Assembly: GCA_937967375.1 (NCBI GenBank) | Contig: CALCJF010000039.1 | Coordinates: 19,404 to 83,403 of the forward strand | Length of the DNA stretch: 64,000 bases | Direction: 5' to 3' | DNA from: an uncultured Leucobacter sp. | GTDB lineage: Bacteria > Actinomycetota > Actinomycetes > Actinomycetales > Microbacteriaceae | In this document: positions 33,084 to 42,277 of the stretch, in pieces | How positions within the stretch are numbered: position 1 is the stretch's first letter | Layout: each line of letters starts with the position of its first letter | The notes under the pieces: generated by a model | Databases searched by the model: none | Told to the model about the DNA's origin: nothing | The model's input: the letters and a program-made list of their open reading frames with translations, nothing else | Translations under genes and position numbers: made by a program

Positions 33084-33740
33084 ATGTCTGCGGTGCGTGT
33101 GCACAACCTGGCGGTATCGCTCGATGGATTCGCAACTGGCGAAGACCAGCGACTTGAGGCGCCGTTCGGGCATGCTGGAACCCGGCTCATGGAGTGGTTC
33201 TTTCCGACAGCGACGTTTCAGGGGATGAGCGGTGACCGCGAACGGCAGGCCGTCGACCCCGCAACCGAGGCAGACGACGCATTCGCCAGGCGCACACTAG
33301 AAGGCATCGGCGTCGAGATCATGGGCGCGAACAAGTTCGGCCCTCCAGGCTGGCACGACGACCCCGAGTGGCGCGGCTGGTGGGGCGAGAATCCGCCGTT
33401 TCACACGCCCGTGATCGTGCTCACGCACCGGCAGCACGAGCCGATTGAGCTCGAGGGCGGCACCACCTTTCACTTCATGAGCGCCTCGCCGGCAGAGGCA
33501 CTCGAAGCCGCGCGCTCGTTCGCAGGTGACCTCGACGTGCGGCTCGGCGGCGGCGCGACCACAGTGCGCGAGTTTCTCGCCGCGGGCCTCGTCGACATGC
33601 TGCACGTGGTGCAGGTGCCTATTCTGCTCGGTCGCGGCGAACGGCTCTGGGATGGTCTTGAGGGCCTCGAGACCGGCTACAACGTGACCTCTGAGACCAC
33701 GCCAAGCGGGGTCACGCACATCGTGTTCGATCGGCGCTGA
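33084..33740 (+). CDS. Dihydrofolate reductase / RibD C-terminal-like protein
   Basis: This 218-residue protein belongs to the RibD_C/DHFR-like family often found in actinobacteria: RVHNLAVSLDGFATGEDQRLEAPFG at the start, MGANKFGPPGWHDDPEWRGWWGENPPFH in the middle, FHFMSASPAEALEAAR, then RLGGGATTVREFLAAGLVDMLHVVQVPILLGRGERLWDG. The family is NADPH-binding, but the substrate is rarely known. GAAGGGGG lies upstream of ATG 33084. Folate or riboflavin function should not be assumed. Confidence 0.88.
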   Translation: MSAVRVHNLAVSLDGFATGEDQRLEAPFGHAGTRLMEWFFPTATFQGMSGDRERQAVDPATEADDAFARRTLEGIGVEIMGANKFGPPGWHDDPEWRGWWGENPPFHTPVIVLTHRQHEPIELEGGTTFHFMSASPAEALEAARSFAGDLDVRLGGGATTVREFLAAGLVDMLHVVQVPILLGRGERLWDGLEGLETGYNVTSETTPSGVTHIVFDRR

Positions 33741-33762
33741 GGCCCCCGCCAGAAGGTCGAGC

Positions 33763-33794
33763 GGGTGCCGGTCTCTGCGCGGAGCCCGACACCC
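33763..33794. terminator. Weak bidirectional hairpin
   Basis: GGGTGCCGG (33763-33771) pairs with CCGACACCC (33786-33794) with one mismatch, between the convergent DHFR-like and DUF305 genes. No T-run. Position rather than strength supports a terminator role. Confidence 0.4.
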
Positions 33795-33801
33795 ATAGAC
33801 C

Positions 33802-34395
33802 TTAGATCTTCGTGAGCAGATCTTGCATGGTGGCGATCTCTGCGGTCTGGTCGTCGATCACCTGTTGCGCGAGTTGTCTCACGTTCGAGTTCTTCGCGCC
33901 CTCTAGCGCGGTCTCGGCCATCTTCACGGCGCCTTGGTGGTGTTGGATCATCTGCTCGAGGAACAACCGGCTCGCGGCGGGCCCGTCTGCATCCTTCAGC
34001 ATTGTCATGTCAGCATCTGACATCATGCCGCTCATGGAGCCGTGATCCATCCCAGCCGTGGCGCCGCCGTTCGGGTCGTACTTCACGCCCCAATCATCTA
34101 GCCAACCGAGCATGCGGTCGATCTCGGGGCCTTGCGCGTCCTTGACCTTTTGGGCGAGCTCGGCGACCTGCGAGGCAACGCCGTCCTTCTCGAGCACGAT
34201 TTCGGCCATTTCGACTGCCTGCTGGTGATGCGGGATCATCATCGTCACAAACATCTCATCGGCCGCGTTCACGGTCGACTCGGGTGCGGACGAGGCTGAT
34301 GGGCCCGCGCCATTCTGGCTGCTGGTTGCGCAGCCGGTGAGCGTGAGGGCAAGCACGAGCGCGCCGGTACTCAGCGCGAGGGAAAGCTTCTTCAT
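33802..34395 (-). CDS. DUF305 family lipoprotein, probably metal (copper) related
   Basis: ATG 34395 opens a lipoprotein signal (MKKLSLALSTGALVLALTLTGC, lipobox Cys 22); total 197 residues. The mature protein has two DUF305 repeats with the hallmark HHxQA/GA pairs: MMIPHHQQAVEMAEIVLEK and QMIQHHQGAVKMAETALEG. A Met/His-rich linker (GMDHGSMSGMMSDADMTM) lies between. DUF305 proteins are associated with copper handling at the cell surface. It follows the DUF6153 gene by 99 bases on the same strand. Confidence 0.92.
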   Translation of the reverse strand: MKKLSLALSTGALVLALTLTGCATSSQNGAGPSASSAPESTVNAADEMFVTMMIPHHQQAVEMAEIVLEKDGVASQVAELAQKVKDAQGPEIDRMLGWLDDWGVKYDPNGGATAGMDHGSMSGMMSDADMTMLKDADGPAASRLFLEQMIQHHQGAVKMAETALEGAKNSNVRQLAQQVIDDQTAEIATMQDLLTKI

Positions 34396-34494
34396 GATGG
34401 TATTTCCTTTGATCTGTCGTATCTGGGTGGGTCGCGAACACTGCACGAACGCTTGAGGGGTTCGTGCCGTGGTGCCGGTCAAGGCAGCGACGAA

Positions 34495-34932
34495 TCAGGT
34501 TCGACTAATCGACAGGAACACCAGAGAGGGTCGGCGCGGGTGCACACTCGTCGCAGTCAGCGACGCGCCCGCAGGCCGCCGGGGCGTGAGCGCTAGGACT
34601 CCGCGAAGAAGAGCAGGCCCGATGAGCAGGAGAAGACCCACGAACAGAGCTAAGACACAGATCAGCATCATCCCACCGTGCGATCCTGGTGCCGCCGCAC
34701 TCGCAGCAGCAGAGACAGCGGCCTCAGCCGTCGGCATGCCGAAATGGACGGCAAGGACACCCTCATGCGAATAGGCCTCATCGGGCATCGCAGGCTGCTC
34801 TGCCATCACGGCCTGGTGTTGACCCATGGCCACGGATCCATGGCCAGCGGAGCTGGCAGAAAAGGTGTGCATGCCCAGCAGCCCGACAATGATCATCAGC
34901 GCTGCAGCACCGAGGAAAAACAGGGGTCGCAT
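34495..34932 (-). CDS. DUF6153 family membrane protein
   Basis: The 145-residue protein starts at ATG 34932, opening a membrane segment (RPLFFLGAAALMIIVGLLGMHTF). A His/Met-rich periplasmic loop follows (SAGHGSVAMGQHQAVMAEQPAMPDEAYSHEG, PGSHGGMM). A second membrane segment reads ICVLALFVGLLLLIGPAL. This is the DUF6153 layout, whose members usually sit beside DUF305 genes, as here. A role in metal binding or trafficking is inferred from the pairing and the His/Met content. The upstream frame to 35079 is poorly conserved in character. Confidence 0.85.
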   Translation of the reverse strand: MRPLFFLGAAALMIIVGLLGMHTFSASSAGHGSVAMGQHQAVMAEQPAMPDEAYSHEGVLAVHFGMPTAEAAVSAAASAAAPGSHGGMMLICVLALFVGLLLLIGPALLRGVLALTPRRPAGASLTATSVHPRRPSLVFLSISRT

Positions 34933-35113
34933 AGAGAACCCGCACTCGGTGCTACGCGCAAACTGCCGCCTCACGATTCTCCCTCCTGCTGAGGCCAAGG
35001 TAGCACCGGTGCCTGAAAGGGAATGAGGCAAAGCTCGAACGTTGCCACTTGCGGCGAGCCAATAGGCTCGCGGGCACAAATTCGGCGAAGCTATACTTCG
35101 CCGCTGAAATTTG

Positions 35114-35186
35114 TGCCCCAGAGAAGAATCGAACTTCCGACACCCGCTTTAGGAGAGCGGTGCTCTATCCACTGAGCTACTGAGGC
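35114..35186 (-). tRNA. tRNA-Arg (anticodon CCT)
   Basis: The minus strand folds into a 73-base cloverleaf: acceptor GCCTCAG/CTGGGGC, D-arm AGCTCAGTGGATAGAGC, anticodon stem CCGCT/AGCGG with loop CTCCTAA, T-arm GAAGTTCGATTCTTC. Anticodon CCT reads the rare AGG arginine codon. Discriminator is A and CCA is not encoded. No integrase or duplicated 3' end is seen nearby, so it is not marked as an integration site. Confidence 0.96.
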
Positions 35187-35205
35187 GGACTAGTAAAGCA
35201 TAGCG

Positions 35206-35231
35206 AAAAGGCGCCGCCACTTGGCGACGCC
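35206..35231 (-). terminator. Intrinsic terminator of the NlpC/P60 gene
   Basis: GGCGCCGCCA (35210-35219) and TGGCGACGCC (35222-35231) form a 10-bp stem with one mismatch and a 2-base tip. Read leftward it is followed by TTTT. It lies 20 bases past the stop at 35251. Confidence 0.85.
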
Positions 35232-35250
35232 CCCTCTGCAAGTCTGGTGT

Positions 35251-35964
35251 TTAGCCGACGCGCACGACGTAGTCGGGGTATGCGCCGTGGTTCTGCAGAC
35301 CCGCGAGCACCGTGTTGTTGCTCCAGCCGCCGTGCACAGCCTGGCCGCCGCCGACATAGATTGCAACGTGAGGCGCATTCGGCCACACGAGGATGTCGCC
35401 GGGCGCAAGCGCGCCTGCGTCAAAGCCATAGACGGTACCGTAGGCCGCGAAGCTGCCGACGCCCATGTCATAGCCGCCGTTTGCCCGGGTCTGAGTCAGC
35501 CCAGCCGCAGCCAAAGCGTTCTGCGCAAGGTCGGTGCAGTCCTGCGCCCAGCCGAGCTGCGCGAGTGCGCCGTTCGCGATACCCGACGCGCCAGCGCCAG
35601 CAGGCAAGGCAGCGTAGTTCGGGCCGTCTGCGGCAACCGCTGCAGCTACGGCCACGACGGGAACCGGCTTCTCTTCAGCGGTCGGCAGCTGCGAAGGCAC
35701 CTCGATCTCGGGCAGCGCACTCGTGGTGAGCGCCTGAGCGAATGCCTGCTCGGCCTGCTCTGACGAGCCAATCGTGCCCTCGGTTGCTGCGTAGGCGGGC
35801 ATCGCGAACACACCGACCAGGGTGGCGCTGATCAGGCCTGCGCCGATCATGCGCACCGAGCGCTTGAATGAGTGCTTCTGCGAAGCCTGACCGTGCGAAG
35901 CGAGAGTCTTCTGGGTCACTACATCAGTACCGGGAGTCTGAGCTTTGCCGGGAGTCTGAATCAC
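35251..35964 (-). CDS. Secreted NlpC/P60 family cell-wall hydrolase
   Basis: The 237-residue protein carries a cytoplasmic N-tail of 35 residues, then a signal/anchor segment (MIGAGLISATLVGVFAMPAYA), a Pro/Ala-rich linker, and a C-terminal NlpC/P60 domain. The catalytic Cys is in WAQDCTDLAQNALAAAG and the His in HVAIYVGGGQAVHGG. Such enzymes cut D-Glu-meso-DAP-type peptides in peptidoglycan. GTG 35964 is the assigned start; a later start near the signal is possible. The 275-base upstream region holds a probable promoter (GTGACA and TAGGCT, 17 bases apart) and a DtxR-box-like sequence. Confidence 0.88.
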   Translation of the reverse strand: MIQTPGKAQTPGTDVVTQKTLASHGQASQKHSFKRSVRMIGAGLISATLVGVFAMPAYAATEGTIGSSEQAEQAFAQALTTSALPEIEVPSQLPTAEEKPVPVVAVAAAVAADGPNYAALPAGAGASGIANGALAQLGWAQDCTDLAQNALAAAGLTQTRANGGYDMGVGSFAAYGTVYGFDAGALAPGDILVWPNAPHVAIYVGGGQAVHGGWSNNTVLAGLQNHGAYPDYVVRVG

Positions 35965-36022
35965 GAGTAACTTGCCTTACGTCTTGCGAACAATGCTGAT
36001 CAATCGACCTGAGTCGAAAAGC

Positions 36023-36041
36023 TCCGATAAGCCTAACCGAA
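36023..36041 (-). promoter_or_regulatory. Candidate DtxR/IdeR iron box upstream of the NlpC/P60 gene
   Basis: TCCGATAAGCCTAACCGAA matches about 14 of 19 positions of the known DtxR/IdeR consensus TTAGGTTAGCCTAACCTAA, keeping the core AAGCCTAACC. It overlaps the proposed -10 (TAGGCT on the minus strand). A DtxR-family gene lies 1.7 kb away at 37736. The consensus is recalled, not searched. Confidence 0.45.
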
Positions 36042-36239
36042 GATCACGGAATTGTCACACCTTGGTTACGAATCGGGCACGACGGGCCGCGATCCCTTTG
36101 TTTGCAACGATTTCTCGACACCGATAGTTCGACATCAAATAAAGTTTCAATACAAACTTGAAGGTTTTGAGGATCGCGGCCGTCTCTGATGACACGCAGC
36201 CGGTAGCCAGCGTTCGACCGCCGACTAACCAGAGCAGCG

Positions 36240-37601
<1,362 letters not shown>

Positions 37602-37735
37602 TCAAGTAGTGGGGTTATCAACTCCATCAGTGAGACACCGTGCGGTGCTCATCGATTTCAGGGGCTAGTAAGAACGGAAAAGTTAAGTGGCGAATAGCAT
37701 TGGGCGAGGATCGCGCCCGCACGTCGTCGCCGCGT

Positions 37736-38446
37736 TTACATCGCGCGCGCAACAAACACGTGCGCGGCAGTGTGGGCTGGCAGCTCGATCGGGATGGGAT
37801 CGGCACTGCCCGCGGGGTCGACCGTGATGCGCACAGCGCCGTCACGGTATTCAAATTCGGCCATAGCCCCCGGCCTCAGCCCTGCCTGATCAAAGAGGCG
37901 CAGCTGCTCGGGGTCGACCTGTGCGGGTTCGGCGAGACGTCTCACGCGGGCGCGAACCCGCTCTGAGCCATCATCGAAGAGGGAGATCGCGGTCACGACC
38001 CCCGCATGAAACGGCGCGGTGGGTCTTGCGCCGAGTTCTTCGAGCCCCGGAATCGGGTTGCCGTAAGGCGACTCGACCGGGTTGTCGAGCATGCCGAGCA
38101 ACTTGCGCTCGACCTGCTCGCTCATCACATGCTCCCAGCGGCACGCCTCTTCGTGCACGAACTCCCACTCGAGACCGATCACATCGGCGAGCAGTCGCTC
38201 GGCGAGGCGGTGCTTGCGCATCACCCGCACGGCCTTCGCCCGACCGTTCTCAGTGAGTTCGAGGTGCCTGTCATTACTTACTATGACGAGGTCATCTCGT
38301 TCCATACGCGCAACCGTCTGCGAAACGGTAGGGCCGGAGTGACCGAGACGTTCAGAGATGCGGGCGCGAAGCGGCACAACGCCTTCTTCTTCAAGCTCAA
38401 GGATCGTGCGCAGGTACATCTCAGTTGTATCGATCAGATCGGTCAC
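37736..38446 (-). CDS. DtxR/IdeR/MntR-type metal-dependent repressor
   Basis: The 236-residue protein has the N-terminal winged helix (DTTEMYLRTILELEEEGVVPLRARISERLGHSGPTVSQTVARMERDDL), a dimerisation/metal-binding domain with VHEEACRWEHVMSEQVERKL and NPVESPYGNPIPGLEELG, and a C-terminal SH3-like domain. HEEACRWEH with EACRWEHVMS carries the Cys/Glu/His metal ligands of IdeR-class proteins, pointing to iron rather than manganese. It is divergent from serC. One candidate box lies upstream of the NlpC/P60 gene; no convincing box is seen before its own start. Confidence 0.93.
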   Translation of the reverse strand: MTDLIDTTEMYLRTILELEEEGVVPLRARISERLGHSGPTVSQTVARMERDDLVIVSNDRHLELTENGRAKAVRVMRKHRLAERLLADVIGLEWEFVHEEACRWEHVMSEQVERKLLGMLDNPVESPYGNPIPGLEELGARPTAPFHAGVVTAISLFDDGSERVRARVRRLAEPAQVDPEQLRLFDQAGLRPGAMAEFEYRDGAVRITVDPAGSADPIPIELPAHTAAHVFVARAM

Positions 38447-38549
38447 TGGCGCCTCCGCTGCATGCTGCTTCTGCGTTCTAGCCTATGCCATGCCCGGACC
38501 GGCCTCTCACGTTCGCGCTGTGTGCGCAGTCGGGCATTCGCTGTCACCA

Positions 38550-38562
38550 TAAAATAGGGGTC
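38550..38562 (+). promoter_or_regulatory. Probable -10 element of serC; leaderless transcript
   Basis: TAAAAT (38550-38555) lies 7 bases before the serC ATG, so the predicted start point falls on or next to the A of ATG. No Shine-Dalgarno sequence can fit. Leaderless mRNAs are common in actinobacteria. Confidence 0.6.
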
Positions 38563-39681
38563 ATGGCCGACATCACCATTCCCGCTGCCCTCCTGCCCGC
38601 CGACGGACGATTCGGCTGCGGCCCATCAAAGGTGCGTGACGAGCAGATCGCTTTTCTCGCTTCGCTGCAGCCCGGCACGATCGGCACTTCGCACCGCCAG
38701 GCGCCCGTAAAGAATCTCGTCGGCAGCGTCCGCGAGGGGCTCGCCGATCTCTTCCGTGCGCCTGAGGGCTATGAGATCCTTCTCGCGAACGGTGGCGCGA
38801 CCACGTTCTGGGACACGGCAGTGCACTCGCTCATCGAACACCGCAGCCAGCACCTCGCGTTCGGCGAGTTCGGCGCGAAGTTTGGCACCGCTTCGGCGGC
38901 AGCGCCTTGGCTCGAGGCACCCGATATTCGCAAGGCAGAAGCTGGATCGCGCAGCGAAGCTGCGCCGACCGAGGGCATTGACGTCTATGCCTACCCGCAG
39001 AACGAGACCTCGACCGGCGTGATGGCCGAGGTGCGCCGCGTGCACGGCGACACCGGCGCGCTCACGGTGGTCGATGCTACGAGCGCCGCTGGCGGCCTCG
39101 ACTTCGATGCGTCAGAGACCGATGTCTACTATTTCTCCCCGCAGAAGAACTTCGCGAGCGACGGGGGCATTTGGTTCGCGCTCGTATCGCCTGCTGCGAT
39201 CGAGCGCATCGAGCGCATCGCCGCATCGGGCCGCTACATTCCCGAGACGCTCAGCCTCGCCGGAGCGGTCGCGAACTCGCGCCAGAACCAGACCCTGAAC
39301 ACCCCGGCGATCGCGCCGCTCGCCATGATGGACGAACAGGTGCGCTGGATGAACGCTAACGGGGGTCTGTCGTGGGCCGCCGCGCGCACCGCCGAGAGCG
39401 CGGCGGTGCTGTACGACTGGGCCGATCGCACTTCGGTGGCGACGCCGTTCGTGGTCGATCCAGCGCATCGCTCAAATGTCGTCGTGACGATCGATTTCGA
39501 CGATTCGGTCGACGCTGCGGCGATCTCTGCGGCACTTCGCGCGAACGGCGTGGTCGACACCGAGCCATACCGCAAGCTGGGTCGCAACCAGCTGCGCATC
39601 GCGACGTTCACGGCGATCGAGCCCGATGACGTGCGCGCCCTCACCGGCTGCATCGACTACGTGCTCGAGCGCCTGGGCTAA
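38563..39681 (+). CDS. serC: Phosphoserine aminotransferase
   Basis: The 372-residue PLP enzyme converts 3-phosphohydroxypyruvate and glutamate to phosphoserine in serine synthesis. It matches the actinobacterial SerC type: RFGCGPSKVRDEQIAFLAS near the start, IGTSHRQAPVKNLVGSVREGL, YPQNETSTGVMAEVRRV and YYFSPQKNFASDGGIWFALVS, where Lys binds PLP. The ATG at 38563 follows a TAAAAT -10 box by seven bases; the longer frame to 38485 crosses the promoter. It ends in a 23-bp terminator hairpin. Confidence 0.96.
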   Translation: MADITIPAALLPADGRFGCGPSKVRDEQIAFLASLQPGTIGTSHRQAPVKNLVGSVREGLADLFRAPEGYEILLANGGATTFWDTAVHSLIEHRSQHLAFGEFGAKFGTASAAAPWLEAPDIRKAEAGSRSEAAPTEGIDVYAYPQNETSTGVMAEVRRVHGDTGALTVVDATSAAGGLDFDASETDVYYFSPQKNFASDGGIWFALVSPAAIERIERIAASGRYIPETLSLAGAVANSRQNQTLNTPAIAPLAMMDEQVRWMNANGGLSWAAARTAESAAVLYDWADRTSVATPFVVDPAHRSNVVVTIDFDDSVDAAAISAALRANGVVDTEPYRKLGRNQLRIATFTAIEPDDVRALTGCIDYVLERLG

Positions 39682-39692
39682 CACCACTCAGT

Positions 39693-39749
39693 TCACAACA
39701 CAGCGGCGCGCTGCCGGGTCAGACCGGGCAGCGCGCCGCTGTGTTGTGA
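39693..39749. terminator. Bidirectional terminator between serC and the DUF3027 gene
   Basis: Arms 39693-39715 and 39727-39749 pair perfectly over 23 bp around an 11-base loop. It lies 11 bases past the serC stop and 11 before the convergent DUF3027 stop, so it serves both strands. There is no T-run. Confidence 0.88.
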
Positions 39750-39760
39750 GTGCTAGGAGA

Positions 39761-40603
39761 CTACTCTTCTTCGTCTGCTTCTTCGTCGTGCTCGAAGTCG
39801 ACCTCGTCGTGAGAGTGGTCGTGCAGGTCGTGCTCGTCCATCTCGGTGAAGCCGTCTTCGTCGGCGTCGTCATCTTCGTCTTCGACGTCGTCCGACTCGT
39901 CGTCGTCATCATCAGAGTCATCGTCAGAATCGTCATCATCAGAGTCATCCTCATCGATGTCAACGCCGTCGATCTCGTCGTCAAAGTCGCTGAAGTCGTT
40001 CTCGAGCACATCCTCGTCCGGCTCAACGTCGTCTTCTTCGGAGAGTTCAGCAGCGGCAGCCTCGGCCTCGACGGCCTCCTCTGCGGCCTGTCGAGCCTGC
40101 GTCTCACGGTACTGCGCCAGTCGCACCGACCAGGGCACCCACTCGGGAGCGGTGACCGCGCCAGCGCCGGGCAACAGCTCGACCTCGAGCACATTGACGG
40201 GAGACTCCTCGTCGACACGCGAGAGCGTCGCCGCCCAACGCCACCCGGGGTATCCGGGTAGCCTGCACTCGAAGTACAGCGTGAGCACGTGCTGCTCGTG
40301 CACCTCGTGCCCCTCGTCGGCACCGATGGTCTGAGCGTCAGTGATCTCGGCGAGCGCCTCGCGCGCGACATCGCGCGAGGCCAGCAGCACGGGGTCCGCC
40401 TCGAACACGATCTCTTCGACCGCCTCGACGGGTTCTTCGCCTTCTGCCTCGGAAGTCACCTCATCAGAAGGCCCCTCCTGAGCGCCCTCCGGGGTTTCCG
40501 CAGCGGCCGCAGCCTCGGCTGTTTCAACCACCTCCACGGTCTCGACCACCTCGACGGTCTCAGCCACCTCGACGGTGGCAGACTCTTCGGGCAGCTCAGA
40601 CAT
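39761..40603 (-). CDS. DUF3027 protein with extreme acidic tail
   Basis: The 280-residue protein opens with a Glu/Val/Ala/Thr-rich segment (VEVVETVEVVETAEA), then a DUF3027 core near residues 65-165 (HVLTLYFECRLPGYPGWRWAATLSRV, LEVELLPGAGAVTAPEWVPW). The last 90 residues are almost entirely Asp/Glu/Ser (SDDDDSDDDSDDDDDESDD) ending in a His/Glu/Asp stretch. The ATG overlaps the end of the cold-shock gene by 8 bases (ATGTCTGA), a coupling conserved in actinobacteria as far as I know. The core is of unknown function; the tail could bind basic proteins or metals, or mimic nucleic acid. Confidence 0.9.
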   Translation of the reverse strand: MSELPEESATVEVAETVEVVETVEVVETAEAAAAAETPEGAQEGPSDEVTSEAEGEEPVEAVEEIVFEADPVLLASRDVAREALAEITDAQTIGADEGHEVHEQHVLTLYFECRLPGYPGWRWAATLSRVDEESPVNVLEVELLPGAGAVTAPEWVPWSVRLAQYRETQARQAAEEAVEAEAAAAELSEEDDVEPDEDVLENDFSDFDDEIDGVDIDEDDSDDDDSDDDSDDDDDESDDVEDEDDDADEDGFTEMDEHDLHDHSHDEVDFEHDEEADEEE

Positions 40604-40973
40604 CGAAGTCGTCCGCCACTCGGCGCAGCATGGTTGCGAGCTGGCGCGATCCTTGTCGTTCGGGGTACTGGCCGTGCTTCAACCGGCCCCCGACCGCGTC
40701 AAGCAACTTCACGAGATCTTCGATAATGATGGCCATCTCGTCTGCAGACTTGCGATCGCGCTTAGCGGCGCGGGGTGTCTCGAGCAGGCGAACCGACAGT
40801 GCCTGCGGGCCACGGCGCCCGTCAGCGACGCCGTACTCGAGGCGCGTGCCAGCGGTTACCTCTGCGTCTGCGGGCAGCACCGAGGCGTGCAGAAATACCT
40901 GCTCGCCGTCGTCGCCCTGGATGAAGCCGAAGCCTTTTTCTTCGTCGTAGAACCTGACCTTGCCGGTGGGCAT
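40596..40973 (-). CDS. Cold-shock domain protein with C-terminal extension
   Basis: ATG 40973 has AAAGGAACAGGC upstream and gives 125 residues. Residues 1-65 are a cold-shock domain with RNP1-like KGFGFIQGDDG and RNP2-like VFLHASVL, binding single-stranded RNA/DNA. Residues 66-125 are a helical basic extension (ETPRAAKRDRKSADEMAIIIEDLVKLLDAVGGRLKHGQYPERQGSRQLATML) typical of actinobacterial CspB-like proteins paired with DUF3027. The stop overlaps the DUF3027 start. Confidence 0.93.
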   Translation of the reverse strand: MPTGKVRFYDEEKGFGFIQGDDGEQVFLHASVLPADAEVTAGTRLEYGVADGRRGPQALSVRLLETPRAAKRDRKSADEMAIIIEDLVKLLDAVGGRLKHGQYPERQGSRQLATMLRRVADDFDV

Positions 40974-41154
40974 GCCTGTTCCTTTCCGGCGCTGTCGCGC
41001 CGCACACTCACGGGGCATTGCGCCCCTGTTACCTATCAATAGAGTCTATCCGCCCTACCGCAGCCCCTCGGCTACCTGCAATAGTGCGCGAATTGCGGCC
41101 TCGCGACGGAACAGAGTGCATTTCGTGCACTACTGCCGCCGGGGGCTCTCGTTT

Positions 41155-42078
41155 TCACCCGCCGGCGAGCAGCTCGGCCTCGCGCCGCAGCGCCTCGCGC
41201 ACCGCGGCGAGCGCAGGGTGGTCGACGCTCGAGATTCGAGCCGCCGTGAAGACCTCTCGGCGGGGCTTGCCCGGCAGCTCGACGAGCCTGAGGCGATGCG
41301 CCGCGCCGATGTGCACGAAGCCCGGCAGCAGGGCCACCGCGTTGCCCGTCTCGATCAGCCGCACATGCGCCTGCAGGTCGGCGGTCTCGTAGCGCACGTC
41401 GGGCTCGAACCCGGCACTGCGACACGCCTGCTCTGCCCAGTGCCGCGAGGCTGCGCCCCTGGGCTCCATGACCCAGGGCAGATCGGCCGCGTCGGCGAGC
41501 GATGCCGCGTGGTCGAACGCCTCGTCACCAGCCCCCTCTTGCGGCAGCGCAAGGCGAATCGGGTCACTCGCGAGCGGTTCTCGGTCGAGCCCCACGAAGT
41601 GTGCGGCCGCGTGACCCGGGTACTGCTCGGCGACGACGAGGTCGAAGCCTCTCGCCCAGGTGTCGTAGAGTGCGGTCTCGGGCTCATGCTGCACCATCTC
41701 GACCCGGAGCATCGGGTGCTCGGCCCGCAACCGCTTAAGCGCCGAGGGCATCATGGCGAGCAGTGCGGTCTGAAACACCGCAAGACGCACGGTGCCCGCT
41801 ACCTCGGCGTGGCCCACGTGCAGCGCCGCCTCGGCTCGCTCGAGACCCGCGAGTAGCTCTTCGGTTTCTGACACGAGCGTGAGCCCCGCCGCAGTGAGTT
41901 CGAGGGTGCGTCCGACCTTGCGCAGCAGCGGCACCCCGGCCTCGCGCTCGAGCAGCGCGAGCTGCTGAGACACGGCAGATGGGCTGTAGTTCAGAGCATC
42001 GGCGACGGCCGCCACCGTGCCGCGGGCGCTCAGCTCCCAGAGCAGTCTGAGCCGTTTCATCTCGAGCATTCTCGCCAC
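41155..42078 (-). CDS. LysR family regulator, probable regulator of putA
   Basis: The 307-residue protein has an N-terminal winged helix-turn-helix (LLWELSARGTVAAVADALNYSPSAVSQQLALLEREAGVPLL) and a LysR effector-binding domain (GTVRLAVFQTALLAMMPSALKRLRAEHP, AVALLPGFVHIGA). It is divergent from putA with a 199-base gap containing an AT-rich palindrome. The effector is probably proline or delta-1-pyrroline-5-carboxylate; that is inferred from position only. Confidence 0.92.
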   Translation of the reverse strand: MARMLEMKRLRLLWELSARGTVAAVADALNYSPSAVSQQLALLEREAGVPLLRKVGRTLELTAAGLTLVSETEELLAGLERAEAALHVGHAEVAGTVRLAVFQTALLAMMPSALKRLRAEHPMLRVEMVQHEPETALYDTWARGFDLVVAEQYPGHAAAHFVGLDREPLASDPIRLALPQEGAGDEAFDHAASLADAADLPWVMEPRGAASRHWAEQACRSAGFEPDVRYETADLQAHVRLIETGNAVALLPGFVHIGAAHRLRLVELPGKPRREVFTAARISSVDHPALAAVREALRREAELLAGG

Positions 42079-42090
42079 CTCGAATCATTC

Positions 42091-42109
42091 AATAATTCTT
42101 CATATTATT
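42091..42109. promoter_or_regulatory. AT-rich palindrome between lysR and putA
   Basis: AATAAT (42091-42096) and ATTATT (42104-42109) flank TCTTCAT, just 13 bases upstream of the LysR start and 170 before putA. The local AT richness against a GC-rich background and the T-N11-A spacing type fit a LysR box for autoregulation and putA activation. Confidence 0.6.
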
Positions 42110-42277
42110 CCATGGAAAGAGTTGCTTTACTTCATGCTTTGTGAGCGCCACACTTGCATCAGCAACAGATCGATTCGCACCTGAGCACCAGGCGAAGACG
42201 CAACGCAAGCCGCCCTCACGGCCGCACGCACAGCTTGCGCAGGGCGGATCCTCGACACCAATACCGAAAGGCCAGCA

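Noticed and set aside
35114..35186. tRNA-Arg as integration site of a mobile element
   Set aside because: No integrase, no direct repeat of the tRNA 3' end and no atypical gene block lie beside it.
35965..36239. c-di-AMP (ydaO) riboswitch before the NlpC/P60 gene
   Set aside because: This riboswitch often precedes such genes in actinobacteria, but I could not identify its conserved core in the 275-base leader.
38470..38490. Iron box before the IdeR-type gene
   Set aside because: AGCCTA is present, but the flanking positions fit the DtxR consensus poorly.
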